This document shows, piece after piece, positions 47,388 through 56,678 of a DNA stretch of 64,000 nt. Position numbers and translations under genes: made by a program. The notes under the pieces are model-generated. The model was given only the letters and a program-made list of their open reading frames with translations, was not told where the DNA came from and ran no database searches. This DNA is from Bradyrhizobium sp. ISRA464 (GTDB lineage: Bacteria; Pseudomonadota; Alphaproteobacteria; Rhizobiales; Xanthobacteraceae), in assembly GCF_029910095.1 (NCBI RefSeq), contig NZ_CP094526.1, forward strand, positions 4,588,001-4,652,000, in the 5' to 3' direction. Every line of letters begins with the position of its first letter. Position 1 is the stretch's first letter.

Positions 47388-48446
47388 ATGGCGCGTATGG
47401 TTCGCCAATCCCTCGTCAAATTCGATGCACCGCTGTGCGAAACCATCGTGGACACGCCCAAGCCGGAGGGACGCGAGGTGCTCGTGCGCATCGAGCGCTG
47501 CGGCCTGTGCCATTCCGATCTCCACATCCAGGACGGCTACGCCGATCTCGGCGGCGGCAAGAAGCTCGACACCACCCGCGGCATGACCCTGCCCTTCACG
47601 CTCGGCCACGAGATCGCCGGCGTCGTCGACGAGGTCGGGCCCGACGTGTCGAAGGACCTGATCGGAGCCAAGAAGGCCGTCTTCCCCTGGATCGGCTGCG
47701 GCCAGTGCCGCGACTGCCAGAACGGCGACGAGAACCTTTGCGTCAAGCAGCGCTTCCTCGGCGTCTCCATCGACGGCGGCTTCGCCACGCACGTCCTGGT
47801 GCCCGACGTAAAATACCTGCTCGACTATGATCCGCTGCCGGTCAATCAGGCCGCGACCCTGATGTGCTCGGGCGTCACCGCCTACGGCGCGCTGAAGCGC
47901 CTGGTCGACCGTCCGCGCCAGCGCAATCTGCTGCTGATCGGCCTTGGCGGCGTCGGCATGATGGGCCTGTCGTTCGCGCAGGCGATGTTCAAGCAGCCGA
48001 TCACGGTTGCCGATCTCAGCCCCGCCGCACGCGAGACCGCGCTGAAGAACGGCGCAGCCGCCGCTTACGACCCGGCGGAGCCGGACGTGGTCAAGCGCAT
48101 GCTGAAAGAGAGCGACGGCGGCTTCGACGGCGTGGTCGACTTCGCCGGCAACGAGAAGTCGATGGCGTTCGCGGTGTCGACAGTTGCGCGCGGCGGCAAG
48201 ATCGTGGTGTCCGGCCTGATGGGCGGCAATTTCAGCTTGCCGATGGTGCAATGGGTCTACAAGCGCATGACCATCGAAGGCTTCATGGTGGGAACGCTGG
48301 CCGAGGGGCAGGAATTGATGGCGCTCGCCCGCGCGGGCAAGATCAAGCCGACGCCGATGAAGGAAGAGCCGATGGCCGACGTCCAGAAATGGATCGATGA
48401 ATTGCGGGCCGGCAAAGTCGTGGGACGCATCGTCTTGAAGAACTAA
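47388..48446 (+). CDS. Zinc-dependent alcohol dehydrogenase
   Basis: The 352-residue MDR-superfamily enzyme has catalytic zinc ligands Cys38 (ERCGLCHSD) and the His-Glu of LGHEIAG. It has a structural zinc set in GCGQCRDCQNGDENLC and a Rossmann motif GLGGVGMMG. It oxidises alcohols or reduces aldehydes with NAD(P); substrate unknown. CAGGAGAAAA precedes the ATG. It lies 19 bp after rsmA and may be read through from it, although its function is unrelated. Confidence 0.9.
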   Translation: MARMVRQSLVKFDAPLCETIVDTPKPEGREVLVRIERCGLCHSDLHIQDGYADLGGGKKLDTTRGMTLPFTLGHEIAGVVDEVGPDVSKDLIGAKKAVFPWIGCGQCRDCQNGDENLCVKQRFLGVSIDGGFATHVLVPDVKYLLDYDPLPVNQAATLMCSGVTAYGALKRLVDRPRQRNLLLIGLGGVGMMGLSFAQAMFKQPITVADLSPAARETALKNGAAAAYDPAEPDVVKRMLKESDGGFDGVVDFAGNEKSMAFAVSTVARGGKIVVSGLMGGNFSLPMVQWVYKRMTIEGFMVGTLAEGQELMALARAGKIKPTPMKEEPMADVQKWIDELRAGKVVGRIVLKN

Positions 48447-48464
48447 AGCCTGATCGCGCTTTAG
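48443..48464 (+). terminator. Hairpin overlapping the alcohol dehydrogenase stop codon
   Basis: CTAAAGC and GCTTTAG pair perfectly around CTGATCGC; the stop codon TAA is in the left arm. No long T-run follows. The arms resemble the AAAGCGCGAT repeat found after ppx and after the ABC-F gene, so it may be a shortened relative. Confidence 0.45.
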
Positions 48465-48507
48465 CGGACGTCCCGCCGGCCTCACCCGACAACTGGGGAG
48501 GACGCAC

Positions 48508-49719
48508 ATGAGGAGGAAACGTTCGACGTTCGCGGCATGGGCGGCGCTCGCGCTTGCCCTTGCCGTTACACCGGCCACGGCGCAATCGCATTACGGGCCC
48601 GGCGCCACCGGCCACGAGATCAAGATCGGGACCACAACGCCCTATAGCGGCCCGGCGTCGGCCTATTCGGCCGGTGCCATCTCGATCACCGCCTATTTCG
48701 CGATGATCAACGATCAGGGCGGCGTGAACGGCCGCAAGATCAACTTCATCAGCCTTGACGATGCCTACAGCCCGCCCAAGACGGTCGAGCAGATCCGCCG
48801 CCTGATCGAGAGCGACGAGGTGTTGTTTCTCGTCAACCCGGTCGGCACCGCACCCAACATGGCCGTGGTCAAATACATCAATCAGAAGCGGGTGCCGCAT
48901 CTGTTCGTCGGATCTGGCGCGACCATCTTCAACGATCCCGGGCACTATCCGTGGACGATGAGCTGGACGCCGCATTACGCGTCCGAGGGCGAGATTTACG
49001 CCAAATATATCCTGTCGACGCTTCCCGACGCGAAGATCGGCATCCTCGCGCAGAACGACGATCTCGGCCGCGACTACGTGATGGGCTTCAAGCACGGGCT
49101 CGGCGACAAGGCCGCGACGATGATCGTGTCGCAGCAAACCTATAACACCAGCGATCCCACGGTGGACTCGCAGATCGTGTCGCTCAGGGCCGCCGGCGCC
49201 AATGTGCTGTTCATTGCCTCGGTGCCGAAGTTCGCTGCGCAAGCCATCCGCAAGGCCTATGATATCGACTGGCACCCGCAGGAATTCCTCTCCAGCGTCG
49301 GCTCCTCGATCGCAGGCGCGATCCGCCCGGCCGGATTCGAGGCTGCGAAGGGCGTGATCTCGGCGGCCTATCAGAAAGACCCCGCCGATCCGCAATGGAA
49401 GGACGATCCGGCCATGAAGGCCTGGAACCTCTGGATGGATAAGTACAACCCGCACGTCGACAAGAGCGACTATTACGCACCCTACGGCTACAATATCGGC
49501 TATGCCGTGGTGCAAATCCTCAAGCAGTGCGGCAACGACCTGACGCGCGAGAACATCATGAAGCAGGCCTCGCATCTCGACATGGAGTTGCCGCTGCTGC
49601 TGCCCGGCATCCGGTTGCGGACCTCGCCGACCGACCTGCGGCCGATCAAGCAGATGCGTCTCGTCCGGTTCAACGGCCAGCGCTACGTGCTGTTCAGCGA
49701 CGTGCTTGAGAGCAACTAG
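48508..49719 (+). CDS. ABC transporter substrate-binding protein (branched-chain amino acid type), orphan
   Basis: The 403-residue periplasmic protein has a 26-residue signal peptide (ending TPATAQ), then the Leu/Ile/Val-binding fold: IKIGTTTPYSGPASAYS, DQGGVNGRKINFISLDD and ILAQNDDLGRDYVMGFK. No permease or ATPase gene is adjacent, so it must work with a transporter elsewhere or act as a sensor partner. The ligand is unknown; such proteins in this group bind amino acids, amides or aromatic acids. Confidence 0.88.
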   Translation: MRRKRSTFAAWAALALALAVTPATAQSHYGPGATGHEIKIGTTTPYSGPASAYSAGAISITAYFAMINDQGGVNGRKINFISLDDAYSPPKTVEQIRRLIESDEVLFLVNPVGTAPNMAVVKYINQKRVPHLFVGSGATIFNDPGHYPWTMSWTPHYASEGEIYAKYILSTLPDAKIGILAQNDDLGRDYVMGFKHGLGDKAATMIVSQQTYNTSDPTVDSQIVSLRAAGANVLFIASVPKFAAQAIRKAYDIDWHPQEFLSSVGSSIAGAIRPAGFEAAKGVISAAYQKDPADPQWKDDPAMKAWNLWMDKYNPHVDKSDYYAPYGYNIGYAVVQILKQCGNDLTRENIMKQASHLDMELPLLLPGIRLRTSPTDLRPIKQMRLVRFNGQRYVLFSDVLESN

Positions 49720-49950
49720 CGCGGCTTGGAACGAGGGTGCCGCACGACGGGAACCGCCAGTCGGTACGACAGCGGAACCTAGCGAGCGACCGTGCGGTCC
49801 AAGTTCTCCCGCCACCGCGGCGCCGCAATTGTCAGACGCTGCGAGCCCCAATTAAGCCCTACCCGCTCCGGATTTGCGGCGCATTGCGACCCAACTCTTT
49901 ACCGAGATTGGATCGCAAGCGTTTGCGCAAAAGAATTACCGGGGACGTCA

Positions 49951-50970
49951 ATGTCAAATCGTTCAGCAAAATTTGCTTCGGCGCTCGTCGCGAGCATCCT
50001 GGCCGGCGCAAATTTCACAGCCGTGGCGCAGAATGCGACCAACACGGCGGACACCAAGACGGCAGCCAACTGCCAGTCTGCCCCCAAGGGACCGGCGCCC
50101 GCCGGGAGTCACTGGTATTACCACACGGATCGCGCGACCAAGACCAAGTGCTGGTACATCGGTGAGGCCAAGAACAAGGCCGCCAAGACCGCCGCCGCGC
50201 AGCAACAGCCTGCCCCCGCCCCGGATCCAAGTGCAGACGCCACACCACCACAGCCGCAGGCTCAACCGCAGCCGCAGGCTCAACCGCAGCCGCAGGCTCA
50301 ACCGCAGCCGCAGCCGGAGATGCGTCCGTCGGTCGCCGATGCGCATGCCGAGTTCGCTGCGTCGCAGGCCGCCGCCCCGGCGGCAACCGGGGACGCCAGT
50401 CAGGCAGGCGGCACGGTGCCGGACACCGGCGCACCCGCGCCTGCGACACCCCCCGACGCAAATGCGCAGACATCGGCGCGGTGGCTGGATGCGACGAGCA
50501 TGGCCGGATCCAACGGCACGCGGCACGCCTCGCCTCAGCCACCCGCGCCCGAGCAGGCGGATGTGCCGCAGCCGTCGGCGAACGACGCGGCGCCAGCCGC
50601 GCCCGCTGCAGTCGAAACGCCAACCGAGAAGACGTCATCCTCCACGCAGATGTTGCTGATCGTGATGGTCGGCGCGCTGGCGCTGGCCGGCGTGGTCAGC
50701 GCGCTCGTGTTCCGGCTGACCCGCACCCGCACGCCGCCTTACGAAATCCGCGACGAGTGGCGCGCGCCATGGGACTCGATTCGCACCGAACGGTCACCGG
50801 ACATGCCGATCCGCCTGGAGCCTCCGGTTCGGTTGTCCGACGTGCCGCCGCGCCGGGCCGAACCTCCGATGCCTCGCCGCGAGTCTGCGCGCGATCTGGA
50901 CCAGAGCGAGGAGAAGAACCGGCAGATCACGGCGATGCTGCAGCGCCTGGCACGCAGCGCTACGAACTGA
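49951..50970 (+). CDS. Exported, membrane-anchored Pro/Gln/Ala-rich protein
   Basis: From ATG 49951 the product is 339 residues. It has a signal peptide (about 1-27), a short domain with paired cysteines and aromatic residues (ANCQSAPKGP, SHWYYHTDRATKTKCWYIGE), then about 170 residues of low-complexity Pro/Gln/Ala. A single membrane helix follows (TQMLLIVMVGALALAGVVSA, about 229-250) and then a basic cytoplasmic tail. The small domain would lie in the periplasm, tethered by a flexible stalk. I do not recognise a named family. It converges with gmk, with 5 bp between stops. Confidence 0.72.
   Translation: MSNRSAKFASALVASILAGANFTAVAQNATNTADTKTAANCQSAPKGPAPAGSHWYYHTDRATKTKCWYIGEAKNKAAKTAAAQQQPAPAPDPSADATPPQPQAQPQPQAQPQPQAQPQPQPEMRPSVADAHAEFAASQAAAPAATGDASQAGGTVPDTGAPAPATPPDANAQTSARWLDATSMAGSNGTRHASPQPPAPEQADVPQPSANDAAPAAPAAVETPTEKTSSSTQMLLIVMVGALALAGVVSALVFRLTRTRTPPYEIRDEWRAPWDSIRTERSPDMPIRLEPPVRLSDVPPRRAEPPMPRRESARDLDQSEEKNRQITAMLQRLARSATN
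50251..50313 (+). repeat. Tandem 18-bp repeat inside the Pro/Gln-rich coding region
   Basis: CAGCCGCAGGCTCAACCG occurs three times without interruption (50251, 50269, 50287) and is followed by a half unit. It encodes PQAQPQ steps. Identical DNA units suggest recent slippage, so copy number probably varies between strains. Confidence 0.85.
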
Positions 50971-50975
50971 GGCGG

Positions 50976-51629
50976 CTATTTCTCGAGCTGGCGCTGCAGG
51001 CCGCGCACGAATTCGGTGAGGCCCGTGCGCCGTTCGCGCTTGAGCCGCTCCGCCTTCAGGATCGACTGCACCTCGGCGAAGGCGTCGTCGACGTTCTGGT
51101 TGACGACGATGTAGTCGTATTCCGCCCAGTGGCTCAGCTCGTGCGTGGCACGGTTCATCCGGCCGCGGATGACTTCTTCCGAATCCTGCGCACGGGTGTG
51201 CAGCCGCTTCTCGAGATCGGCGGCCGACGGCGGCAGAATGAAGACGCTGACCACATCGGCGCGCGCCTTCTCACGCAATTGCTGCGTGCCCTGCCAGTCG
51301 ATGTCGAACAGCACGTCCTGGCCGGCTGACAGCGCGGCCTCGACCGGCTGGCGCGGCGTGCCGTAGCAATTGTCGAACACGGTGGCCCATTCGAGCAGCT
51401 CGCCCTGCTTGGCCATCGCCTCGAACTTCGCCTTGTCGACGAAGAAATAGTCGCGGCCCTCGACCTCGCCCGGCCGCATCGGCCGCGTGGTTGCCGACAC
51501 CGACATCTTCAGCCCGGGCATGCGGTCGATCAGCATGCGCGACAGCGTCGTCTTGCCGGCGCCCGAGGGCGACGACAACACGAACATCAGTCCGCGCCGG
51601 TCCACGCCATCAAAACCCTGCGCCGTCAT
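50976..51629 (-). CDS. gmk: Guanylate kinase
   Basis: The 217-residue enzyme has P-loop SSPSGAGKTTL, the GMP-binding VSATTRPMRPGEVEGRDYFF and DIDWQGTQQLREK. It phosphorylates GMP to GDP. The C-terminus is slightly extended (GLTEFVRGLQRQLEK). It starts 3 bp after the yicC stop, at the end of the fabD-to-gmk minus-strand block. Confidence 0.96.
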   Translation of the reverse strand: MTAQGFDGVDRRGLMFVLSSPSGAGKTTLSRMLIDRMPGLKMSVSATTRPMRPGEVEGRDYFFVDKAKFEAMAKQGELLEWATVFDNCYGTPRQPVEAALSAGQDVLFDIDWQGTQQLREKARADVVSVFILPPSAADLEKRLHTRAQDSEEVIRGRMNRATHELSHWAEYDYIVVNQNVDDAFAEVQSILKAERLKRERRTGLTEFVRGLQRQLEK

Positions 51630-51632
51630 CGC

Positions 51633-52520
51633 TCACTCCAGATTCTGGACCTGCTCACGGAATTGCTCGACCACATTCTTCATCTCGAGCCCGGTGTTTG
51701 TCAGCTCGACATCGTTCGACTTCGAGCAACAGGTGTTGACCTCGCGATTGAACTCCTGCGCGAGGAAGTCGAGCCGCCGCCCGACCGGCCCGCCCTTCAC
51801 GATCATCTCGCGCGCCTGGGCAACATGCGAGGCGATGCGGTCGAGCTCCTCGCGGATGTCGGCCTTGGTGGCGATCAGGATCGCCTCTTGGCTGAGCCGG
51901 TCGGCGTCGAAGCGATCCGAGGTCTCCAGCAGCGCCGCGATCTGTTCGGCGAGCCGCGCCTTGATCGCCTCGGGCTTGCGGCCCGGCGCGGCCTCGGCAC
52001 GCTTGGCCAGCCGTTCGATCTCGTCCATCCGCTGCATCAGGATCTGGCCGAGCGCATCGCCCTCGCGGCGGCGCATCTCCACGAGACTGGTGAGCGCCTG
52101 CTCGAAGGCTTTGGCCGCTGCGTCGCGCGCCGCCTTGTCCTCTTCCTCGTTCCTTTCAGGCTCGACCACCTCGATGACGCCCTTGATGCCGAGCAGGCCG
52201 TCGATGCTCGGCGCCACCGCATCGATCCGCTGCGCGAGCGTACCGGCGACCTTCACGACGGCTTCCAGCACCTCCTCATTGATGCGGATGGTCTGCGCTG
52301 CATCGGTGCGCTTGACGCTGAGATTGGCATAGACCGTACCGCGCGACAGCAACTCGGCGGCGCGCTTCTTGGCGAAGGCCTCCAGTTCGTCCCATCCGGG
52401 CGGCAGCCGCAACCGCAGGTCATAGCCCTTGGCATTGACCGACTTCAGCTCCCACTCGAACGTATAGGGACCGCTTGCGCCATGGCTTCGGGCAAAGCCA
52501 GTCATGCTCGACAGCGCCAT
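51633..52520 (-). CDS. yicC: YicC/YloC family endoribonuclease
   Basis: The 295-residue protein starts SSMTGFARSHGASGPYTFEW and ends with LDFLAQEFNREVNTCCSKSN, the two YicC/YloC hallmarks. The family has endoribonuclease activity and is involved in RNA turnover. The central part is rich in charged helices. Location immediately upstream of gmk is typical for alphaproteobacteria. Confidence 0.92.
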   Translation of the reverse strand: MALSSMTGFARSHGASGPYTFEWELKSVNAKGYDLRLRLPPGWDELEAFAKKRAAELLSRGTVYANLSVKRTDAAQTIRINEEVLEAVVKVAGTLAQRIDAVAPSIDGLLGIKGVIEVVEPERNEEEDKAARDAAAKAFEQALTSLVEMRRREGDALGQILMQRMDEIERLAKRAEAAPGRKPEAIKARLAEQIAALLETSDRFDADRLSQEAILIATKADIREELDRIASHVAQAREMIVKGGPVGRRLDFLAQEFNREVNTCCSKSNDVELTNTGLEMKNVVEQFREQVQNLE

Positions 52521-52648
52521 CGCGTGAAACTCTCCAGCAGAAGGATATGGGGCTCACCTGGAGCCTACGAGACTCGCACGGAGTCCCAGCGAACTTAAAA
52601 CGGATTCCGTGAAAGTGGAATTACGTTCCACCCACGGGACAGCAGGGC

Positions 52649-53905
52649 TCAGCGCTGCACCACCGGCAGCGAATTGGTCTGCTGGGCCGCGCCCTGACGA
52701 CCGCGCGGCTTCCTCCGATTGGTGGGCTTCGGCGGCGTGGCCGCCGTGGGATTGGTATCGGCCGCTCCCGGCGCCGCGGCAGCCGGCGGCGGCGGATCAT
52801 CCGCAGGCTCGACGGTGTCGTTCTGGATCTGCTTTTCCATCGAGCGCAGCTTGGCGACATTCTTGGCGTGCTGGTCGTAGGTTTCGGTGAAGGTGTGACC
52901 ACCGGTGCCGTCGGCAACGAAGAACAGGTCACGCGTGCGCGCGGGATTGGCGGTTGCCTCCAGCGAGGCGCGGCCGGGATTGGCGATCGGCCCGGGCGGC
53001 AGGCCGTCGATCACATAGGTGTTGTAGGGCGACGGCTGCGTGATCTCGCTGCGCTTGATCGGCCGTCCCAGCGTTCCCTTGCCGCCAACCAGCCCGTAGA
53101 TGATAGTCGGGTCGGATTGCAGCTTCATCTTCTGGCGCAGGCGATTGACGAAGACCGCGGCCACGCGGCTGCGCTCGTCGGCGCGCCCGGTTTCCTTCTC
53201 CACGATCGACGCCAGCGTCACCAGCTGCTCCGGCGACTTCAACGGCGTATCCGGATTGCGGCGTTCCCAGATCTCGGCGAGCACGCGCTTCTGCGCCTGC
53301 TGCATGCGCTGGATCACCTGATCGCGCGTGGTGCCGCGCGGGAACTTGTAGGTCTCCGGCAGCAACGTTCCCTCGCGCGGGATCTCGCGCACCGAGCCGG
53401 TGAAGATGTCGTTGTCGGAGAGCCGCGCCACGATCTGCTCCGAGGTCAGGCCTTCCGGGATGGTGACGGCATGCTGCACCACCTTGCCCTCGACGATGGT
53501 GGCGATGACGTCGCGCAGGCTCGCATTCTTCTGGAACGAGTACTCGCCGGGCTTCAGGTCCGAGCTTGCCTTCAGCGCGAACACGCTGCCGATGAAGATC
53601 CAGGGATTGACGTTGATCACGCCCTCGCGCGACAGCACGTCGGCGATGTCACGCTTGCCGGCGCGGGCCGGGATGTTGACGACCTTGTCTTCCTGCAGCG
53701 GCCCGGGCGCCTCCAGCGTCTGCTTGCCGTAGTAGTAGGTCGCTCCAGCCCCGATCATCAGGATGATCAGGATGGTGAAGATGGCATTGCCGACAATCAC
53801 GAACGGATTGCGGGCACGATCCGAGCGCTTCGGCGGCGGGGGAACCTGCTCAGGCTCCAGCGCAGCACGCGGACTCCTTGGTGAAATGGGCGGCCTCTCA
53901 CTCAT
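52649..53905 (-). CDS. mltG: Endolytic transglycosylase MltG
   Basis: About 418 residues with a cytoplasmic Pro-rich start, one membrane helix (FVIVGNAIFTILIILMIGAG, about 38-58), a LysM-like segment and the YceG catalytic domain. The conserved glutamate occurs in LASIVEKETGRADER, with later YGLVGGKGTLGRPI and YNTYVIDGLPPGPIANPG. MltG cuts nascent glycan strands and sets their length. The tail is Pro/Ala-rich and basic (NRRKPRGRQGAAQ). An upstream ATG at 53947 would add 14 residues. Confidence 0.93.
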   Translation of the reverse strand: MSERPPISPRSPRAALEPEQVPPPPKRSDRARNPFVIVGNAIFTILIILMIGAGATYYYGKQTLEAPGPLQEDKVVNIPARAGKRDIADVLSREGVINVNPWIFIGSVFALKASSDLKPGEYSFQKNASLRDVIATIVEGKVVQHAVTIPEGLTSEQIVARLSDNDIFTGSVREIPREGTLLPETYKFPRGTTRDQVIQRMQQAQKRVLAEIWERRNPDTPLKSPEQLVTLASIVEKETGRADERSRVAAVFVNRLRQKMKLQSDPTIIYGLVGGKGTLGRPIKRSEITQPSPYNTYVIDGLPPGPIANPGRASLEATANPARTRDLFFVADGTGGHTFTETYDQHAKNVAKLRSMEKQIQNDTVEPADDPPPPAAAAPGAADTNPTAATPPKPTNRRKPRGRQGAAQQTNSLPVVQR

Positions 53906-54034
53906 CGATGCAAACCAAATCCTGCCGGTTGAATCGTGGCCGGACAAACCCCTGCCCTGCCAATAGCATACGCCCGCTCTTAGGAGTCACCGCGGAATAC
54001 GGCAAAACGGTGGACTAGTTCTAAAGACTTACAA

Positions 54035-55297
54035 TTAGGTCACGCGCTGCACGATCACAGAGGCGTTGGTCCCCCCGAAACCGAATGAATTGGACAATGC
54101 CACATTGACGTCACGCTTGCGCGACGTGTGAGGCACAAGATCGATCGCCGTTTGAACCGACGGATTATCGAGATTGATGGTCGGCGGTACCACGTTGTCG
54201 CGAATCGCAAGGATCGCGAAGATCGCCTCGATCGCGCCCGCCGCGCCGAGCAGATGGCCGGTCGCCGATTTGGTCGACGACATCGAGACCTTCGAGGCGG
54301 CATTGCCGAGCAAACGCTCGACCGCGCCGAGCTCGATCTCGTCACCGACCAGCGTCGAGGTGCCGTGCGCGTTGATATAGTCGATGTCGGCGGCGGTCAG
54401 ACCGGCGCGCTTCAGCGCCGCGCTCATGCTGCGGAAGCCACCATCGCCGTCCGGCGAGGGCGAGGTGATGTGATAGGCGTCACCCGACAGGCCGTAGCCG
54501 GTCACCTCGGCGTAAATCTTTGCGCCGCGCTTCTTCGCGTGCTCGTATTCCTCGAGGATCACGATGCCGGCGCCCTCGCCCATCACGAAGCCGTCGCGAT
54601 CCTTGTCGTAGGGGCGCGAGGCCTTCTGCGGCGTGTCGTTGAAGCCGGTGGAGAGCGCGCGCGCCGCGCAGAAGCCGGCCATGCCGATGCGGCAGATTGG
54701 CGATTCGGTGCCGCCCGCCACCATCACGTCGGCATCGCCGAGCGCGATCAGCCGCGCGCCGTCGCCGATCGCATGCGCGCCGGTCGAACATGCGGTGACG
54801 ACCGAATGGTTCGGCCCCTTGAGGCCATGCTCGATCGAGACGTAGCCCGATGCCAGGTTGATGAGACGACCGGGAATGAAGAACGGCGACACTTTCCGCG
54901 GCCCGCGCTCCTTCAGCAGGATCGCGGTATCGGCAATGCCCGAGAGGCCGCCGATGCCGGAGCCGATCAGCGTGCCGGTCGCGCACTTGTCTTCTTCGGA
55001 GGTTGGATGCCAATTGGCATCGTCGAGCGCCTGCTTGGCCGCGCACATCGCGAAGATGATGAAGTCGTCGACCTTGCGCTGGTCCTTCGGCTCCATCCAC
55101 TGATCGGGATTGAAGGTGCCATCGGCCCCATCGCCACGCGGAATGGAACAGGCAATCTGGCTCGGCAGGTCGGACACGTCGAACGTATCGATCTTCTTCG
55201 CGCCGCTCTGTCCGGCGAGAATGCGTGTCCAGGTTGCGTCGACGCCGCAGCCGAGCGGCGTAACCATGCCCAGCCCCGTGACGACAACACGTCTCAT
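54035..55297 (-). CDS. fabF: Beta-ketoacyl-ACP synthase II
   Basis: The 420-residue condensing enzyme has the Cys-His-His triad: Cys in VVTACSTGAHAIG, His in INAHGTSTLVGD and His in KSATGHLLGAAG. It elongates acyl-ACP with malonyl-ACP. It starts MRRVVVTGLGMVTPLGCG. The gene lies 96 bp downstream of acpP and before mltG, as in most alphaproteobacteria. Confidence 0.96.
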   Translation of the reverse strand: MRRVVVTGLGMVTPLGCGVDATWTRILAGQSGAKKIDTFDVSDLPSQIACSIPRGDGADGTFNPDQWMEPKDQRKVDDFIIFAMCAAKQALDDANWHPTSEEDKCATGTLIGSGIGGLSGIADTAILLKERGPRKVSPFFIPGRLINLASGYVSIEHGLKGPNHSVVTACSTGAHAIGDGARLIALGDADVMVAGGTESPICRIGMAGFCAARALSTGFNDTPQKASRPYDKDRDGFVMGEGAGIVILEEYEHAKKRGAKIYAEVTGYGLSGDAYHITSPSPDGDGGFRSMSAALKRAGLTAADIDYINAHGTSTLVGDEIELGAVERLLGNAASKVSMSSTKSATGHLLGAAGAIEAIFAILAIRDNVVPPTINLDNPSVQTAIDLVPHTSRKRDVNVALSNSFGFGGTNASVIVQRVT

Positions 55298-55393
55298 TTC
55301 AGAATCTCCGGCCCACAACGGGCGGCCAATAATAAGAAACCGGGGGACCGTTCGACAACGGTCCGTCCGGCTCCGTCAACTTCGCTAAAAGCG

Positions 55394-55633
55394 TCAGCTC
55401 TTCGCGTTCTTCTCGAGAAACTTGGTCGCGTCGCCGACGGTCAAAATCGTTTCCGCGGCATCGTCGGGAATCTCGCAACCGAACTCTTCTTCAAAAGCCA
55501 TCACGAGCTCGACCGTGTCGAGGCTGTCGGCGCCGAGGTCATCGATGAAACTTGCGCTATCGACCACCTTGTCCGGTTCGACACCGAGGTGTTCGACCAC
55601 AATCTTCTTAACCCGCTCGCCAATCTCACTCAT
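55394..55633 (-). CDS. acpP: Acyl carrier protein
   Basis: The 79-residue acidic helical protein carries Ser37 in [19 protein letters not shown], the phosphopantetheine attachment site. It is the general ACP of fatty-acid synthesis. A 287-bp gap separates it from fabG upstream and probably contains its own strong promoter, since ACP is needed in large amounts. Confidence 0.97.
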   Translation of the reverse strand: MSEIGERVKKIVVEHLGVEPDKVVDSASFIDDLGADSLDTVELVMAFEEEFGCEIPDDAAETILTVGDATKFLEKNAKS

Positions 55634-55920
55634 CGTTCAACCTCGTTGTTCCATTGGACCCGACCCCAAGACGATACGAGCCATCGTGGTCGTCTCGATT
55701 ACTCAATCGCGCATAGTCTTGATTCGGCCCGGTCGTAGCCGACTAAGCCCCGGCGAACGGCAGGCATCGTCACGCCAATATACAGGGTTTCAAAATCCTG
55801 CAATGGCGTTCTTCGCCCATCCGTGGGGGGTTCAGCTATCATACTTCCCAAGCCTTGACTACACGCCTGAACCGGCTCCCGAAAACGGCCTTTCGCCGCA
55901 TTGCGAGAGCCAGTAGCAGC

Positions 55921-56658
55921 TCAAATCATGGCCATCCCGCCATTGACGTGAATGGTCTGTCCGGTGACGTAACCGGCTTCGTTGGAGGCCAGGTAGACGG
56001 CCGCGGCAGCGATGTCTTCGGGCGTCCCGAGTCGCGCCGCAGGAACCTTCGCCAGGATGGTTTCGCGCTGCTTCTCGTTGAGCGCGTCCGTCATCGGCGT
56101 CTTGATGAAGCCCGGCGCGATGCAGTTGGCGGTCACGCCGCGCTTGGCATATTCGGCGCCCAGCGTCTTGATCAGGCCGATGATGCCGGCCTTCGACGCG
56201 GTGTAGTTGCCCTGCCCCGGATTGCCGGTAACGCCGACGATCGAGGTGATCGCGATGATCCGGCCGAAGCGCTTGCGCATCATCAGCTTTGTCGCGGCGC
56301 GCGCCAATCGGAAGGTTGCCGTCAGGTTGACCGCGATGACGTCATCCCAATCCTCGTCGCGCAGCTGCACGAACAGGTTGTCGCGCGTGATACCGGCGTT
56401 GGCGACGAGAATGTCGACCTGCCCCATCGCCGCTTCCGCCGCCGGCACCAATGCCTCGACCTCGTCCTTGCTGGAGAGATTGCAGGGCAACACGTGAACG
56501 CGGTCGCCGAGCTTGGCGGCGAAGCCGTCCAGCACCTCGCGCCGCGTGCCCGAGATCGCGACCGTTGCGCCCTGTGCATGCAGCGCCTGCGCGATCGCGC
56601 CGCCGATGCCTCCGGTCGCACCCGTGACGAGCGCCGTCCTGCCAGTCAGATCAAACAT
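55921..56658 (-). CDS. fabG: 3-oxoacyl-ACP reductase
   Basis: The 245-residue short-chain dehydrogenase has the NADP motif TGATGGIGGAIA, NAG at about residues 87-89, and the triad Ser139, Tyr152 and Lys156 (ITSIVGVTG, NYTASKAG). It reduces beta-ketoacyl-ACP. The frame is open far upstream, but ATG 56658 with AGGAGA before it and the family start (MFDLTGRTALVTGATGGI) settles the start. It follows fabD by 20 bp. Confidence 0.96.
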   Translation of the reverse strand: MFDLTGRTALVTGATGGIGGAIAQALHAQGATVAISGTRREVLDGFAAKLGDRVHVLPCNLSSKDEVEALVPAAEAAMGQVDILVANAGITRDNLFVQLRDEDWDDVIAVNLTATFRLARAATKLMMRKRFGRIIAITSIVGVTGNPGQGNYTASKAGIIGLIKTLGAEYAKRGVTANCIAPGFIKTPMTDALNEKQRETILAKVPAARLGTPEDIAAAAVYLASNEAGYVTGQTIHVNGGMAMI

Positions 56659-56678
56659 CGAAATCTCCTCTCGGCCGC

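Noticed and set aside
50251..50313. Regular short repeats as a possible CRISPR array
   Set aside because: The units are 18 bp, directly adjacent with no spacers, and in frame within a coding region.
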